Of a stretch of DNA of 64,000 bases, positions 32,461 to 45,546 are shown one piece after another. The position numbers and the translations under genes were made by a program. A model generated the notes under the pieces. That model did no database searches. It was not told the DNA's origin and saw only the letters and a program-made list of their open reading frames with translations. The stretch is from Panorpa germanica (taxonomy: Eukaryota > Arthropoda > Insecta > Mecoptera > Panorpidae): assembly GCA_963678705.1 (NCBI GenBank), contig OY783205.1, positions 2,604,001 through 2,668,000 of the forward strand, in the 5' to 3' direction. The first letter of the stretch is position 1; each line of letters opens with the position of its first letter.

Positions 32461-33772
32461 TGAAGAACTTCAAAATATATACTTTAAGCCATATTGGATA
32501 AACAAGAACCAACCTCTTCTTTTAATAAGCTACAATCACTACAAAAATATACCTATAGAAAGTTTTGAGATCATGCCCTACTTTAAATCTTCATATGAAC
32601 TAAAAACTATTAAAATAGATACCGAAATTAAATATTTCAACAAAAAAGACAACAGCACTATAATATATCAATGATATATGAATTTTATATGCACTGAAAA
32701 CATAAAATGGGACATATGGTATACAGATGGTTCCGTAAATTGTAAATCAAAAAAAGGAGGTGCGGGCTTATACAACTCTACAACAAACAAGCAATATAAG
32801 TTTAAGTTAAATAATATATCAAGTTCATTCAATGCTGAACTTATAGCTATATTGAAGACAATGAAGATAATTAAAACACTAAAGAGTCTAACATATTAAT
32901 AGTAACAGATGCATATAGTGTATTAGCAGCTATAAATAATAACAACTTCAAAAACAATAATAATAATAAAATTTGTAAAATAAAAGCAATATATTGTAAA
33001 CTGAAAAAGAGTGGAGTGAACATAAAATTTTTATGGGTACCAGGTCATTCTAGAATTTTAGGCAATGAAACTGCAGATAAGTTAGCAAAAGAAGCATGTA
33101 CTGACGGTAAATTAGTTGATATAAAATCTTCCTTAAATGAAATGAAAATTATCATCAAGGAAAAGGCCTATATGAACTGGCAAATAATGTATACGGAGGC
33201 AAGTCAAACCACAGGCAAAACATTCTACCTTTTCAACAATAAAATTAAAGATTACATGTGGATCAATAAAAATTTATCTAGAAAATTCATTTATACAATA
33301 TGCCGACTAAGATCAGGTCATTGTAAAGTCCCATCACATCTAGCAAAAATAAAAACAATACAATCTTCTAATTGCATCTGTGGAGAGGAAGGTACTATAG
33401 ACCACATGGTACTAGGATGTAAATTCAAAAAACAGGCAGTCGACCACTTATGGAGTAATTTATGTAAACATACCATGATGCCAGTAAACGTATTAAGTCT
33501 AATATATGATATATATAGTGCTACTACAAAATGTGTGATTGGATTTATAATTGACAATAAAATTGACATATAACATGTATAGAGAATCTTCAAAGAACTT
33601 TAACTTAGATGTAACAAATGGTGATGTAAATATAATAGTTTATATATAGTAGTTATACATGTATAGTTTTAAGTAATTTTTATATATTATAGAATGTAAT
33701 ATTTATTTGTATTTTAGAATGGCAAGAAGGCTGAATAAGCCAAAGCCTAATAAATTAAAAAAAAAAAAAATA
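32461..33772 (+). mobile_element. 5'-truncated LINE with RNase H domain
   Basis: Bounded by an 11-bp target duplication GATAAGTGAAT (32450-32460 and 33773-33783) with a poly-A tail before the second copy. The coding remnant has the RNase H motifs WYTDGS (32720), FNAELIAIL (32830), TDAYSVLAA (32905) and WVPGHSRILGNETADKLAKEA (33035), then a CCHC end C-x-C-x7-H-x4-C near 33375-33420. A frameshift near 32885 and an upstream stop break the frame, so it is dead. LINEs with a C-terminal RNase H include the I, R1 and LOA groups; I cannot choose among them. Confidence 0.9.
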
Positions 33773-34084
33773 GATAAGTGAATAGAACATATTTTCATGT
33801 TTTATCGAAAGTTTCCTGTAAGAACACTGTACTTCTAAGAAGCAATAAATATTAGTTTATTTGTCCAATTTTCTTAAAATGTTCATTACGAGTCATGAGT
33901 GAAGCGGTTACAGGTCCGCACGCCTCGCACCAGACGTACAGGATCAGTGGGAGGGAAGTGAACGGTTTTTAGTTTTATCCATACGGTTAACCATACAAAT
34001 GTGGAATCGTCGACGTTGACAACGTGGTTATCTGCACACACACACACACAGCATATCTGATATACCTTTTCACAACCCACAACC

Positions 34085-35160
34085 TAAATTTGGATGAAGA
34101 AAACCCAAGAGCAGAAGCACTGGTTCAGGGTAAAACTAAATAATAGTTAACCCTCCGTGTGAACACTATATTTTTCGAGTCATTGTGTGCACACTGGGTC
34201 TTTGAGGGAACAGTTCAGTTGTTTGGGTTTTCTAAGCTTTCAAAAAATTTGAAAAAATTCTGTATTATATTGAAGTGTCTACTACATGGTTCAAAAATTG
34301 TCAAAGTTTAAAACGGATTTTACGAATTCAGGAATGTCATAATAAACGGAACGGTGATTATTCGGCACAAAATAAGCTTTTATTGTTAAAAATACAAAAG
34401 TTATGAAATAATAATAGTTAATAATAATTAGTGTCAAAAAGAGAATTTACGCACGCAACTGAGACAAGAGTGGTTATGATGATGATCGCAAACCGGTGAC
34501 TCGCACGATACACAAGAATACATTATTCTTCTGTTTTCCTATTAAAATAAATCAAAATAAATGAAAAATTGTTTGTGCCATTTGTTTTAATTCATTCAAC
34601 TATAAAAAACCTTTTTTTTGGGTATTGTGAAAATGATCTACAACAATTTATGAAATATGGTTCTTGTTTAGAAATAGTATACATAATTTTTTTTTATTGC
34701 TAGTTTTCCTGGAGTATTATACCATTTTGTAATTCTGAAGAGTAGCGCAAATTTAAAAAAATAACTTGCGATAGTAGTGTTTATACTTTTTTTTTACACG
34801 CCGATGAGTTAAAGTTGACTGAAAGTAAAAATCTTTAAAAATTTTAGGGAAAAAAATAATTTTGATTGAAATTTGTGTAAAAACTACTAGCATTCTGGGA
34901 GTTTTAATGGTTGTGATGGATAGCAGTGCTATTTAGATTGCCGATACAAAAAAAAAAATCAGAAATATTTGTAAAATTGTGGTCATGGTAGTTAAAAACA
35001 TCTTAAGGTGTTTCAATTTTCGAAAAAAAAATATTTTTTTTTCCTAATTCCTAAACAAAATGAGATAAATTTTTTTTTTCTTTTTTTCTTGTGTAGTCAT
35101 GAGCAGGACCACCTTCTGGTGCCGGCTTATCGTTGAATTTTGGGACACCCTGTATACTTA
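34085..35160. other. Insert in duplication copy 1, no gene
   Basis: Present in copy 1 but not between the matching blocks of copy 2. It starts near CCCTCCGTGTGAACAC and ends near GGGACACCCTGTATAC, an end style seen in insect DNA transposons, but no inverted partner was found. No open frame. Confidence 0.35.
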
Positions 35161-35667
35161 TATCAGAAATTCAATCAGTTAATATTAATTGTAAAACTAA
35201 AGGAATAAAAATGGAAGTAAAAACGACCTTAAATAGGAAACACCCTTACCACAACCCGTTTTAAAACGTCTTTTATTAATATATAGTTCGCGCTTAAGAC
35301 GTGTCATTGAGAGACAATTTGAAAAACTGGTCAAAGAATTACTAGTTTTACTGATTAGCGACAGAATAATAACAAACCAGGAAAACCTAAATTTTATTGC
35401 GAATTTAACACTCATAGTTCTACAAACTCTTAAGATAACACGTAATAACCTAACACAAAATTAAATTAATCACTTCAATGCATGTATATTATCGAGCGTC
35501 GATAACGAAACAATGGGACGTGTAAAAGTGGATTGGAACACGAACCTAATGCGTTGGCCACACCAATACGTCACCAACATGCGTTAACATAAGTTAAACA
35601 TGAGTATACCAGATTTATTGAACTTTTAAGGTTCAAACCAATGCGACATTTATATAGTTTCTTTAAA

Positions 35668-36303
35668 GAAAAAAAAAGAACAACAAATAAGCTTGTGGCT
35701 GGGTTGCATAAGGAACATGAATAGAGAGAAAGTACTAAAAGAGGCAGTGAAGGGAAGCAAGAGAAAGAAACAAGTAGCGAGGAAACAGTTAAACTTCAGT
35801 TCAGAAAAAGTGAGGATTTTCGGAAAGGAGAAAAGGACAACAGGTAGATGACGGAGATAGAGATAATAATAACATAGTAAAGGTAAAGAGTCAAGAAGAA
35901 AGAGTAAAGTAAGAGAGTCAAGAGGAAATAGTAAAGATAGAGCGGTTATGCCGGTAATAGACATAAGTGGAGAAGTGAAAACGAAGAGAGAAGGCAGGAA
36001 GGATAGTGAAAAGATAATAGAGGGTTTGTCGAGAGGAGACAAGGAAGGCAAGAGGTGATAGATGAAGATACAGGCAATAAGGAAGGAGAAGCAGGGAACG
36101 GTGTGAATAAAGGAGGAGTAGGGGACACGAAGAGAGAGGATCAAGAAAAGAAGAAACAGAAAGTACTATTCGAAGTAGTAATAGTTTAGAATAGTTTAAG
36201 TTTTTTTTTTTTAACTTTGAATTTATATGAAATGCATTAAGAAATATAATAATGTAGATTGTAAAGCCGAAAGGCACACAATTAATATAATATAAATAAA
36301 AAA
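35668..36303 (+). mobile_element. 5'-truncated LINE of the purine-rich family
   Basis: Flanked by a 16-bp target duplication ATATAGTTTCTTTAAA (35652-35667 and 36304-36319). The plus strand is purine-rich and matches the 4.6-4.8-kb relic. The 3' end GTAAAGCCGAAAGGCACAC precedes an A-rich tail and resembles the end of the 49-kb copy (GTAAGGCCAAAAAGACATA on its minus strand). It has no intact frame. Confidence 0.85.
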
Positions 36304-36319
36304 ATATAGTTTCTTTAAA

Positions 36320-37845
36320 ACTATAAATCGGATTAGGCCTGTCTCACACGGTAACAGACTACTTGCAACGACAAGTTTTTAAGTCGGGTATATTAGAGTC
36401 TTTTCGCATTAGTACACTTTATCAGGAGATGAACCTTCTATTTTAATGTTTATTACCACTATAGTGACAGTACTGTGCATCAGTATCGTTTGCCTCTCAC
36501 ACTTTCACCCCTACTATATTATTTTATTATTTAGAATTTGAGGCGATTTCAACATCAAGGTCATTCTCACCTGAAGTTATTTTATTTTGCATCAATTTTA
36601 CTATCAATTAGGAATATGTCATGCATGTTACGTATCGTCATCTGTTGAACAGCCCGCCTCCGTTCCTGCTCCGTTTGAGTGTGTACCTAAGTTGTTTATT
36701 AGTTTTGCGAATGTTGTTTTCATTTTACTGCTCTGTAGTTTGGGATATAGAAACCGTAGGGCACTAGCAATATCTACTGTGCTTTTCGCATAAGTTTTCG
36801 AGTATTTAATTATTTCGTTTTTCCATTGTGAGTCTTATATGAACTTTTTAGGTTATTAAAATCCATTATGTATTTCTTTGGGTTTTTGTTATTTGTCTTT
36901 TAGGAGCTACAACTCTACATCTATTTCGGATAAATTTCTGGATTGCTACTGGGTTTCTTCTTTTTCGAACATGATTTTTTAGGAACAATGGTCTGATTTT
37001 TAGTCATATGATTTATTTCTGTTGTTTTTATTTCTAAGGGGCTAGTATCCAACTCAGATGACAAGGAAATTGGCCATTTGAAATCTGGATGGATTTCTAT
37101 TTGCGATTTCGTCGAAAACCGTTAGTCGAAAAAAAAAGAGATTTATCTCGTGACTTTATGATTTTGGTTCACGTGGATTTGCAGTCACATATTTCTCAAA
37201 AATCGTTAGTCGTTCGGGAAATAGTCATAAATAAATGTTATATGCATGTTTAGATTTTAATAAATCCATATCTAGTCGCAGACATGTGTGATTTTAATAA
37301 ATCTAAAACTTTTGCATATCTCGTAATAATGTTACGCAAGATCAATAAATAAAATAATTTTTTTCTGGGATTCTCCGATTTTAATGAAATGGCAAGCGCT
37401 AACAAAATGTAACTTTAGAAATAATTACCGCTCTGATATATATAAATTAATAAATAAAATATTTTGTGGACATAGTCCCCAAGATACCCAAATGTCAAAA
37501 AATTTATTTGAGTTTCTATACTTAATGTGTTACTATTTTTTTATAAATATATTAAACTACCTAAGTGAATACGCAGTATTGACAGAGCATGTGGATGTAT
37601 TAAGAACCTCTTCCAACAAATATCACGTAACTGCCGCTCTGGTGTGGACGACGCATTAGAACGCAAACGTTATCATTATCACGGAATATATATTATCTGT
37701 TGCGCAGCTGTTGGTTGTCCAGTACGCTCCCAATTAATTTAACAACTTTAATAACGTTGTACCTTTCATTTGAAACGTTTCTTAAACCAAGGTTTGTATT
37801 TACCGTTCTTTAATTTCAATACTGTATGTCAAGGGAATTATAACA
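36320..37845. other. 5' flank of the caspase A/B gene
   Basis: No coding frame is supported. The last ~230 bp resemble the region before exon 1 of the second locus (50430-50647): shared GGTGTGGACGACGCATTA, GTACGCTCCCA and TTTGTATTTAC(C/T)GTTCTTTAATTTCAATACT. Because both lie directly upstream of an exon, promoter or 5' UTR sequence is the likely reason. No clear TATA box was chosen. Confidence 0.5.
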
Positions 37846-40800
37846 ATGGCGGAAAGCAGTGTAGATGGCAGTTCTTTTCACGGCCCAATCACGTAAGTAC
37901 CGAAATAATTATTCAATAACCAGAAAATAACTTATGCACTGTAAAAAAGCTAATAGACATGGGAAGGTAAATACAATTAGAAAGTTTTTTTACAATTTTA
38001 CGATTTTAATAACCGCAAAACAGGTCATTTACCATCATATTTAGATAATATTTTTTATGTGAGAGAAAACTTATGTTTTACGCAAAAAACCTATGTATGT
38101 TTAGTACTTAGCGACACATTAGAAAGTATTATTTCATTAAAATTTTAGCAATATTCAGAGCTTAGATCATAAGGACTGTTTTTTTTTCTTTTGTTACCAA
38201 GAAACACAGTGGTCATTTGCGTGCAAGTTAACATACGATTACGTAATACTTTATATCTTTGTTATATTTACTTAATATAAAGGCAATGAACTCATTATTT
38301 ACATCTACTATGAATGGTGAATTGAAATATTAAATAATTCTAATATTATGTTGACTCAAATAACAAATAACTTTTAACGCATTTCAACATAAACAAAAAG
38401 TCAGCATAAATACATTTGTTTGAGACCATTCCAGTTAATCTCTAGAATAACACCACAATAGCTGTACGTGTTATTTTGATTCAGTAATAGTCAATTTTTA
38501 TCGCATCTATTGACATTGCCACAAATTAGATTTAAGAAACAAAAGTCGAAAAAGACACAAAAGCACAAAGTGCAAAAGAAACAAACAAAAGTGTTGATTC
38601 ACAAAACAAGAAAGATTCAAAAACGAAACAAGTAAAAAATAAAGATTAACAAATAAATTAGAAATTAGTGTATTAAAATAATCAACCAACTAACAATTAA
38701 TATTAACGTCTTACATAAATATATAATAATCAAAACTAACATGAAACAAGTGTAACTTAGCATTTGAATTTATTAAATAAAATACAGTTTTTTAAATATT
38801 TGTTTTCATTCTAATACTAATGTCAACAAATACTAACAACCTATAAACAACGACGGTCACGATATATGAACTAGCACAACGTTCTTAAAATTACGACTGA
38901 ATAAATATATAATATAAAGTAAATTAATCTACTAAAATATAAATTTGTTAATATTTTCGGCTCTCAGAAAATATATAACTTGCACATACGAGCACGTATG
39001 TATGGAGGGCCGCTGATGGTAGCCAATAATATCGGAATGAAAGATAATAAGCTGATATTTTGCATAAACCTTTGTTTTGACTAAAACTAGGAAGTCTCAT
39101 ATAATCTTGTGCCCAAGTCATAAGACATGCAGAAAAAATGCATTCGATCAAATTCGTAGAGAACTTTATGACTACAAGTTTCTTAATAACTTAGGTTGGT
39201 ATCACGTAACCGTGAGGTGAGACACTACAGGGACCGAAAGCTTTTAAGCTTTGTTACACTGCTGTATCTTTGGGCTCGATCCGCAGACCAGCGCTACCAT
39301 TACTAAGTTTGGTTGTTACCAAAATAAATTTGATTATGGGCTCATAATCACTGATTAGGCAGCGGTGTAGTTTACACATGTAAGACAGGACACCGTAAAT
39401 ACTGCTTACACTATAGAAAGTTGTCGACGATAGGACTCAGTTTCAGAAATAATATGATCTCAAATCAAATGTCCATAAAATAGCGAGGGTAAATATTGAC
39501 AAACCTGACTCCTTTTTGTTTTCAAAAAAATATTATGATAAGATAACTAGATATAAAAAATTAAACCAAACAGAATACTAGAATAACTAAACATTAAAAA
39601 ATCATCGAATATTGAAATTATTACTTAAAATCGATGTGGTTGCTGCGACCACAAAATTATTTCTCCTGTTGCTTTCACAATTTTGTGCTAAACAAGCCAT
39701 CGTTCGATAGTTCTTGAGTTTCCTGGGATACTCGCTGAAAGTAACAGGAAAGTTTTCCAAGGAAACTTTACCTAAAACTGGCCTGGGTTAAGAGTCGGGT
39801 CGGTGATGTTGTCTAGACTAGATGCAGTCCACAATTTCGTTAGGTAACAAATTCCCGAATTCCATTCTTCGCTAGCATGTGGACTCAGTAAATATTTAAT
39901 TATGTAATATTTCAGCCTCTTGTTGTGTAGGATGTTAAAGGATCACACAGTTTGTTTAAAACATTTATTTAATAAAATAATAACGATGATAATAATACAA
40001 TAAGGTTACAATATAAACGTTGGTATTTGCTTTACGAATACTGAACAATGAATGAACACTCTATCTTAATGTTTACTAAACTTAGTTCTTACGTTAATCT
40101 TAGCTTGATTTAACCGCTTCATTTTTATTACTTTAAGAATGCACTTAGTCCGCAGTGGCTAGCAATTTTGCTAAGCACCACACATAATCCTTGTTTTGAC
40201 CTTTACTAATCACATTATTTTACGACTTGCATTGTTTACTATCCCGAGTATTATAATAACGCTCACTTTGTATGCCGGATTCGTTCTTATTCATCCACAT
40301 AAATATATCAAGTAATATCCGCATTTTGTCCAGGGCAACGCCGCCGAGTGGAAACTCTGTCGTGGTATCGGATTATTACAACATGAAACGTAAGCGAACA
40401 GGTGTGGCGCTCATTTTCAATCATTACCAATTCACGAACGGTTTGCCAGTTCGAGAAGGCACAGAGGACGATGTTAGTGCTTTACAAGACACTCTTCCAT
40501 GTTTTGGTTTTGAAGTAAGGATATTTAACGACAGGACCAAAGAAGAAATTATGCAAGAAATAAAAAAAGGTACTTTTATTAATGCTGAATCTTGTTAGTT
40601 TTAACCACGTACGATGTTTGCAATTTATTTTAAATTTATAGTCTGCGCAGAAGATCACTCAGATGCGTCTTGTATAGCAGTTATTGTTCTGAGTCACGGC
40701 GGAAGAAATCATCTGTACGCATATGATGAAAATTACCATGTAGAAGATCTATGGTCACCTATTACTAGTAAGACGTTTTTGTGATATGTCATCTAATCAT

Positions 40801-41839
40801 TGTAATTCTCCTTAGGCTCGTGTTAAATTTGTTAAAGACGATGAAATTCTGTGCTCTAAATTTTTTCGTAAATTACTCCGACTACCATTTGTCGTATCTG
40901 GAATATTCTTATTTTGTCTACGCAAGCTGAACTTAGTCAACGATAGTACAATGCCAATGAAAACAGCAATTGTTTTGTATTTAGTGGTAAACTAATTCAA
41001 TTTCCTCAACGGACATCTTTTAATTGGTATGATGTTTGATGGATTCAGGTATTACTGAAACTATTAGGCAAGTTTTTTTGGTGTTAGCAAATAATTGACT
41101 AAAGTTCTATTTCTGCGACATCCAACAATAAGAGTTTGAACCCGCTCTATATTCTAACGGGTACATTCTCTTAGTTCCTTCAATAGTAGTATCTTTACCC
41201 ACTTCTGCTCTTTCAAATACCATGTCAATCTTTAAACTTCGAGAATCGGGAACAACTGCGATCCGGAGTCTTTTAAACAATATGGGTATGTTTCTTTTCA
41301 GAAAATATTAGTTTGTTTTTTCATGAATAATTATTATAGAGTGCTCCTCCTTGGCTGGGAAACCGAAACTCTTTTTCTTTCAAGCCTGCAGAGGAAATGA
41401 TTCCGATGATGGAATTTATGCTCATGATGCTGATGAAAAAGAACCGTTTTTTACCATTCCTTCAATGGCAGATGTTGTTCTCGCGTATTCCACTGTAGAC
41501 GGTAAATAATCTGAATGTCTTTCACTTAACAATTTATTTAGCGAGGGACTGTAAAGTGATCATATATTTACGAAAATGCTTACATGTTCTATAACTAATA
41601 GATATTGTTTTCCAGGGTACAGAGCGCTAAGATATCCAGCTGATAGCAAATTGAAAGGTTCTCCATTTATTCAAGATCTTTGTAAAGCATTGAAAGAGAA
41701 AGGAGGGTCTTTGCATTTCGAGGAATTAATGGTTCATGTTAGACAAAAGGTAGCTGTTGACTTTGTTGGATTTGATAAAACCAAGCAAGTCCCGCAAACG
41801 AATTCTACATTGACCAAACTCTTCAAATTCATTCCGTAA
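37846..41839 (+). CDS. Caspase A (effector-type), five exons, 264 aa
   Basis: Caspases are Asp-specific cysteine proteases that execute apoptosis. Exons: 37846-37892, 40334-40569, 40642-40767, 41340-41501, 41616-41839. All introns are GT-AG, phases agree, and the total is 795 nt. Exon 1 codes only MAESSVDGSSFHGPI plus two bases, so the prodomain is short, as in effector caspases. The p20 part has the substrate Arg in VREGTEDD, His113 in VLSHGG and Cys153 in FFQACRG. The p10 part keeps the P1-binding Arg in ALRYP, but the usual Trp before it is Leu and the GSWFIQ motif is GSPFIQ, so specificity may differ. Asp-rich DSDDG/HDADE between p20 and p10 is a plausible cleavage linker. It ends STLTKLFKFIP with TAA at 41837. 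The start is the ATG that begins a frame splicing cleanly into exon 2. Intron 1 (2.4 kb) holds a 740-bp repeat and a SINE. Confidence 0.88.
38226..38965 (+). repeat. 740-bp repeat, uninterrupted copy in caspase intron 1
   Basis: Inverted relative to the split copy at 20570-29803. It has no coding frame. It is useful because it gives the target sequences before the Copia and nuclease-transposon insertions. Boundaries are approximate, set where similarity fades. Confidence 0.75.
39195..39400 (+). repeat. tRNA-derived SINE in caspase intron 1
   Basis: The B-box-like GGGCTCGATCC near 39272 is followed by AGACCAGCGCTACCATTACT and AAGTTTGGTTGTTACC, matching the 6.5-kb copy, and then the tail with GGCAGCGGTGTAGTTTACAC. 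The A box is weak. The rest of the intron to 40333 (about 930 bp) holds nothing I recognise. Confidence 0.6.
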
Positions 41840-42449
41840 GTTTTACTATAGATATATTTATTAGTTTACTGATGAAGACGAATGTTTGCATTGCTTTCAT
41901 CCCGTCAGTCAGTAAAGCACTTTTTAAAATGAAATTCACTTTTCCTTGGTGGCACCCCGAACATCATTTACGAAGGCAATTTCATATGGATTGGAACCAA
42001 TCGTCAGTAGATGCAATTTCGCTTGGGAGCTAAAACAAGGAAAGCCCCGATCGGCATTACATTCGCTTCGGCACAGTTTGGAATTATTTATACTATTGGT
42101 GGCATATGGGTTTCAATGTGTAACACTGTAACATCATGAGGCGGCGACTTATATTACCTTGAGACAGTGTTGTTAGTATTACCTATAATATTACGACTTA
42201 TTAAAAATGTATTGGTCCTGATAGCCAACTTAAACCAGATTTGTTTTGAAAACAAATTATTATGTATTAGTCAATGATATTTGAATATTTTACATTTAAT
42301 TATTGATATTGAAAAATGGAAAATGTGTTTGATGTCATAAAATAATAAAACTTAACCTTGAGTAAAATACCACATGAAGTTATCTTATGTATTTAGCTAA
42401 TGTTTATAGATTAATAAGAAACTAAGATAAACAAATGAATTATTCTTAG

Positions 42450-44630
42450 GGTAACTGACAATGTTCGAAGTGCACTGTATGAAAGAGTAACAAAGGTTCA
42501 GAGAAGTTCTAATGAAATTAAAGAAAATAAACCAAGTCCAGAACTATTAAATAAATATAGTGCTAATCCTGAGACTCTAACTAAAAAGATAGATTCACCT
42601 CTTTACAAAATGAATCATCCAAAAAGAGGAGAAGCTTTAATATTTAGTCACAAAGAATTTACAATTCGAAGACTTACTCCAAGATTCGGAACAGAAGTCG
42701 ATGAGAAGAATTTAAAAACAACATTAGAAAAATTAAAATTCAATGTAACGATTCATAAAGATTTAACTAAAGCTGAGATAAAGGAGACGATAAAAGCAGG
42801 TAAACATTGGATGCAGTTCTTTAAATGTGAGTGTAAAGGTAATGATTTCAATTGTTACAGCTGCTGAGAAAGACTATACGGACTGTGATTGCATCATGAT
42901 TGTGGTAATGACCCATGGAACAGACAATAATAGGATTTACGCCAAGGACGATCTTTATTCAGTTGATGATTTATGGAAACCGTTTACTGGTAAGGATAAC
43001 TAACAAGAGTTAGTTAACATGAGACACTGCTTCCTAAAATGTGATAATCTATATTCATAGTTTAGCGTTTTGGTTTGTATCGCCTGTAACTTTCATAATA
43101 GCGGTATATGTATGTATGTTATTCTCGTAATGGTTTTTGTCTTTCTATATAATATATTATATAACCTTACTCTAACAAAATTAACAATTAATTCAATTAA
43201 ACTTACAAATTATACTTAAACTTTAACTTCGTCGCTTCCATTTTCTACTTTTTCATCCACCTCTTTCCTATGACGCTCTTTTAAACCGCTACTTTATCTC
43301 TTTCACCTCTTCTATAATAACCTAGATAGAAATATTCCAGAAATTCCTATCCTTGACCATACTACTTTGCAATGTCCTCTTTCCCACTAATTTCTACCAC
43401 TATGAGCTGGTGAACATATTTTATTTAAACATATATGATATAATTATGAATTAATGACATCTCTTTCTTCTTCTCCTCTTGCCCACTCTCTTTGTCCTCT
43501 ATTTCATCAGTTTCTTTCTTCTTCTTCCTCTTTATGTGTTCGACTTGCACTGCCTCTTTGGAACAATTGCTCTATTTTCTTTTTACATTTTATTTAAAAT
43601 TTCCACTCACTTTTGACTTGTCTTTGTCTTGACTTGTCTTTCTTTCCACACACAGTATTCTGTGTCTAACACTCATCATTTCTTCTTTTGTCCCTCTCTT
43701 GCCTTACCCATACTCTCAGCCTCACTTACACCTACATTTCCTTCCTTATTGGGTCCTGTTTTATTAAGATTTCCCTACGCGTGAACTTGTTTTCACCCTT
43801 AATAGCTTAAATACCGGTACAAAATAGACAAACCATGTGACAACAGGGAAGTTCTCTCAACGAGGTATTTAGTGAATTGTGCCATCTATAACTGTACAGC
43901 GAATCACGTGAAACTTTCTTAAACGGTTGACGGGTTATAACGAACATCAAATTAACGTTATATTCCATAGTAACTCTAAATAACGTTATTTTACCGTTTG
44001 GTTCTTATAAAAATAAATGTACATAATTACTATTCAGTAATGTACCAAATTCTTTTTATGTAACTTATAATATTTTTATGTAAAATATACCTGATATATA
44101 CATAACTATCTTTACTCGGTATAATAGTTCCATATTTCTAAATTATTTTAGGTAGAAAGGCACCATCTTTGGTAGGCAAACCGAAATTATTCTTTGTGCA
44201 GGCGTGTAGAGGAAGTGCTAGAGATCCTGCAAGCCTTGCATACATTGATGGAGACGACCTCCAAGTGTACACCATTCCATCTATGGCGGATGTTTTAGTG
44301 ATGTACGCCACCGTTGAAGGTATTTCATATTCTCTGCTTTGTTAAATCGAAACGAACATTCGACATTAAATACAAGAATGCAATTCATTTATAGGTTACG
44401 TATCATATAGGAATCCGGAAAAAGGAACTGTATTCATACAGGTAATTTGTAACGAGTTTAATAAGAATGCTAAGAAAGTGCATTTGGAAAACATGTTGGT
44501 GAATATCAAACGAAAAGTGGCTATAGATTTCGCTGATTCATTATCACTTGGCGAGTATATAGTTATCAAACAAATGCCCCAACTATACTCAACTTTGACA
44601 CGGTTCGTTTTCTTTCGAGATAAACATTAA
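42450..44630 (+). CDS. Caspase B catalytic exons
   Basis: Exons: 42450-42799, 42861-42989, 44152-44319, 44395-44630, with a 61-bp first intron, all GT-AG. There is no local start codon before the prodomain; the first exon opens at an acceptor (TTCTTAG) with the frame VTDNVRSALYERV. Exon 1 of caspase A (37846-37892) ends in the same phase, giving a 309-aa protein if spliced directly. Alternatively the caspase A end could splice in, giving a 557-aa fusion. The prodomain runs to SPLYKMNHPKRGEALIF. The substrate Arg is in PRFGTEVD. His151 lies in VMTHGT and Cys194 in FVQACRG (numbering for the exon-1 form). The p10 Arg is in VSYRNPEKG. It ends TLTRFVFFRDKH. The linker IDGDD may be the processing site. 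Translation from an internal Met (42610) would remove the prodomain. Confidence 0.85.
43230..43800 (-). pseudogene. Purine-rich LINE relic in caspase B intron 2
   Basis: CT-rich on the plus strand. Parts align with the fragment at 53640-53930 in the matching intron of caspase C (AACAATTGCTCTATTTTCT against AACAATTATTTTATTTTCT, then a TTAAA-TTNCATTCACTT phrase). The insertion therefore probably predates the caspase duplication. No usable frame. Confidence 0.5.
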
Positions 44631-44719
44631 CTATTTCAATTTCCAGAATACCAGTTATAGGAAATTACCTTATGCATTTAAGAAGTCATTTAATTAAGTT
44701 TACAAAAATATTGTCTTAC

Positions 44720-45542
44720 GGCCTTATTCTGTATCTTTTCAAAAAATCGACCTTATTTATTCACCGGTGGAAATATTTAATTTTCTCATCCATAGAATAA
44801 GGTCGCTATATTTAACATCTCTGATGTGGTATTCTGTATGCAAAATTTTCCACGGCTTTTATAATGTACAGCAGTGAAAGAGTATAAACTGGTATTGATG
44901 ATATTTGTCCAATCACGACAAAGTATTAAATAGAAAAAATATAAAATATTTTAAATGACAGTTATTTATATAATTCATACATGTCAAAATCTATTAAAAA
45001 AAGTCAATATGGCATCTACGAAAAGAAAAACGGGAAAATCAGTGGGGAAATAATTATTATAAATAGAATTTCAAATGGCCATGCACAATTTATGCAAAAA
45101 AAAACAATTTTTTTGTAATCCCTAATTCACCTGAAGCAATAATTGACAAACAACATAACCTCACTTTCTGATATATTTATATTTTCATATGTATACAAAT
45201 TATTATATCTAGAGATAGATTGTAATATTCTGGGATGTCAATAAAAAAAAAGAAATATATATGTATACATATAAATACTAACTTATTTTGTACTTCTTCG
45301 TAGAACCCTCCAACTACAGCAAATTATAGTTCAAATTGTTTGACAGTTCTCAAAAATACAGCGATAAAAATTTTTAAAGTCAACGCTGAAGCGATCTTAT
45401 AATTTGGTCGATTTTTTTCCAGTGACAATAATAAAATCGATGAAAATTTCTTATAGAATACCAAATAAAAAATCATCGCTTTTGTGACGTCATTTTACAG
45501 CGATAAATTTTTCCGGTGGAAATACTTTACAGAATAAGGCAC
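44720..45542 (+). mobile_element. TTAA MITE, ~820 bp, downstream of caspase B
   Basis: It begins GGCCTTATTCTGTA and ends TACAGAATAAGGCAC. The right flank is TTAA (45543-45546) and the left flank is TTAC (44716-44719), a mutated copy. It is the inverted relative of 54537-55338. Internal motifs with CACCGGTG occur near both ends. A 14-codon frame MASTKRKTGKSVGK near 45009 is kept in the other copy and may be the start of a lost gene. Confidence 0.85.
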
Positions 45543-45546
45543 TTAA

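Noticed and set aside
36333-36360. TTAGGCCTGTCTCA, the same start as the Harbinger-like MITE at 59.56 kb
   Set aside because: No matching inverted end within the next few kilobases, and the sequence diverges after 14 bp.
39260-39330. Possible functional tRNA gene (B-box match)
   Set aside because: No acceptor-stem pairing or full cloverleaf; the sequence body matches the SINE copies elsewhere in the window.
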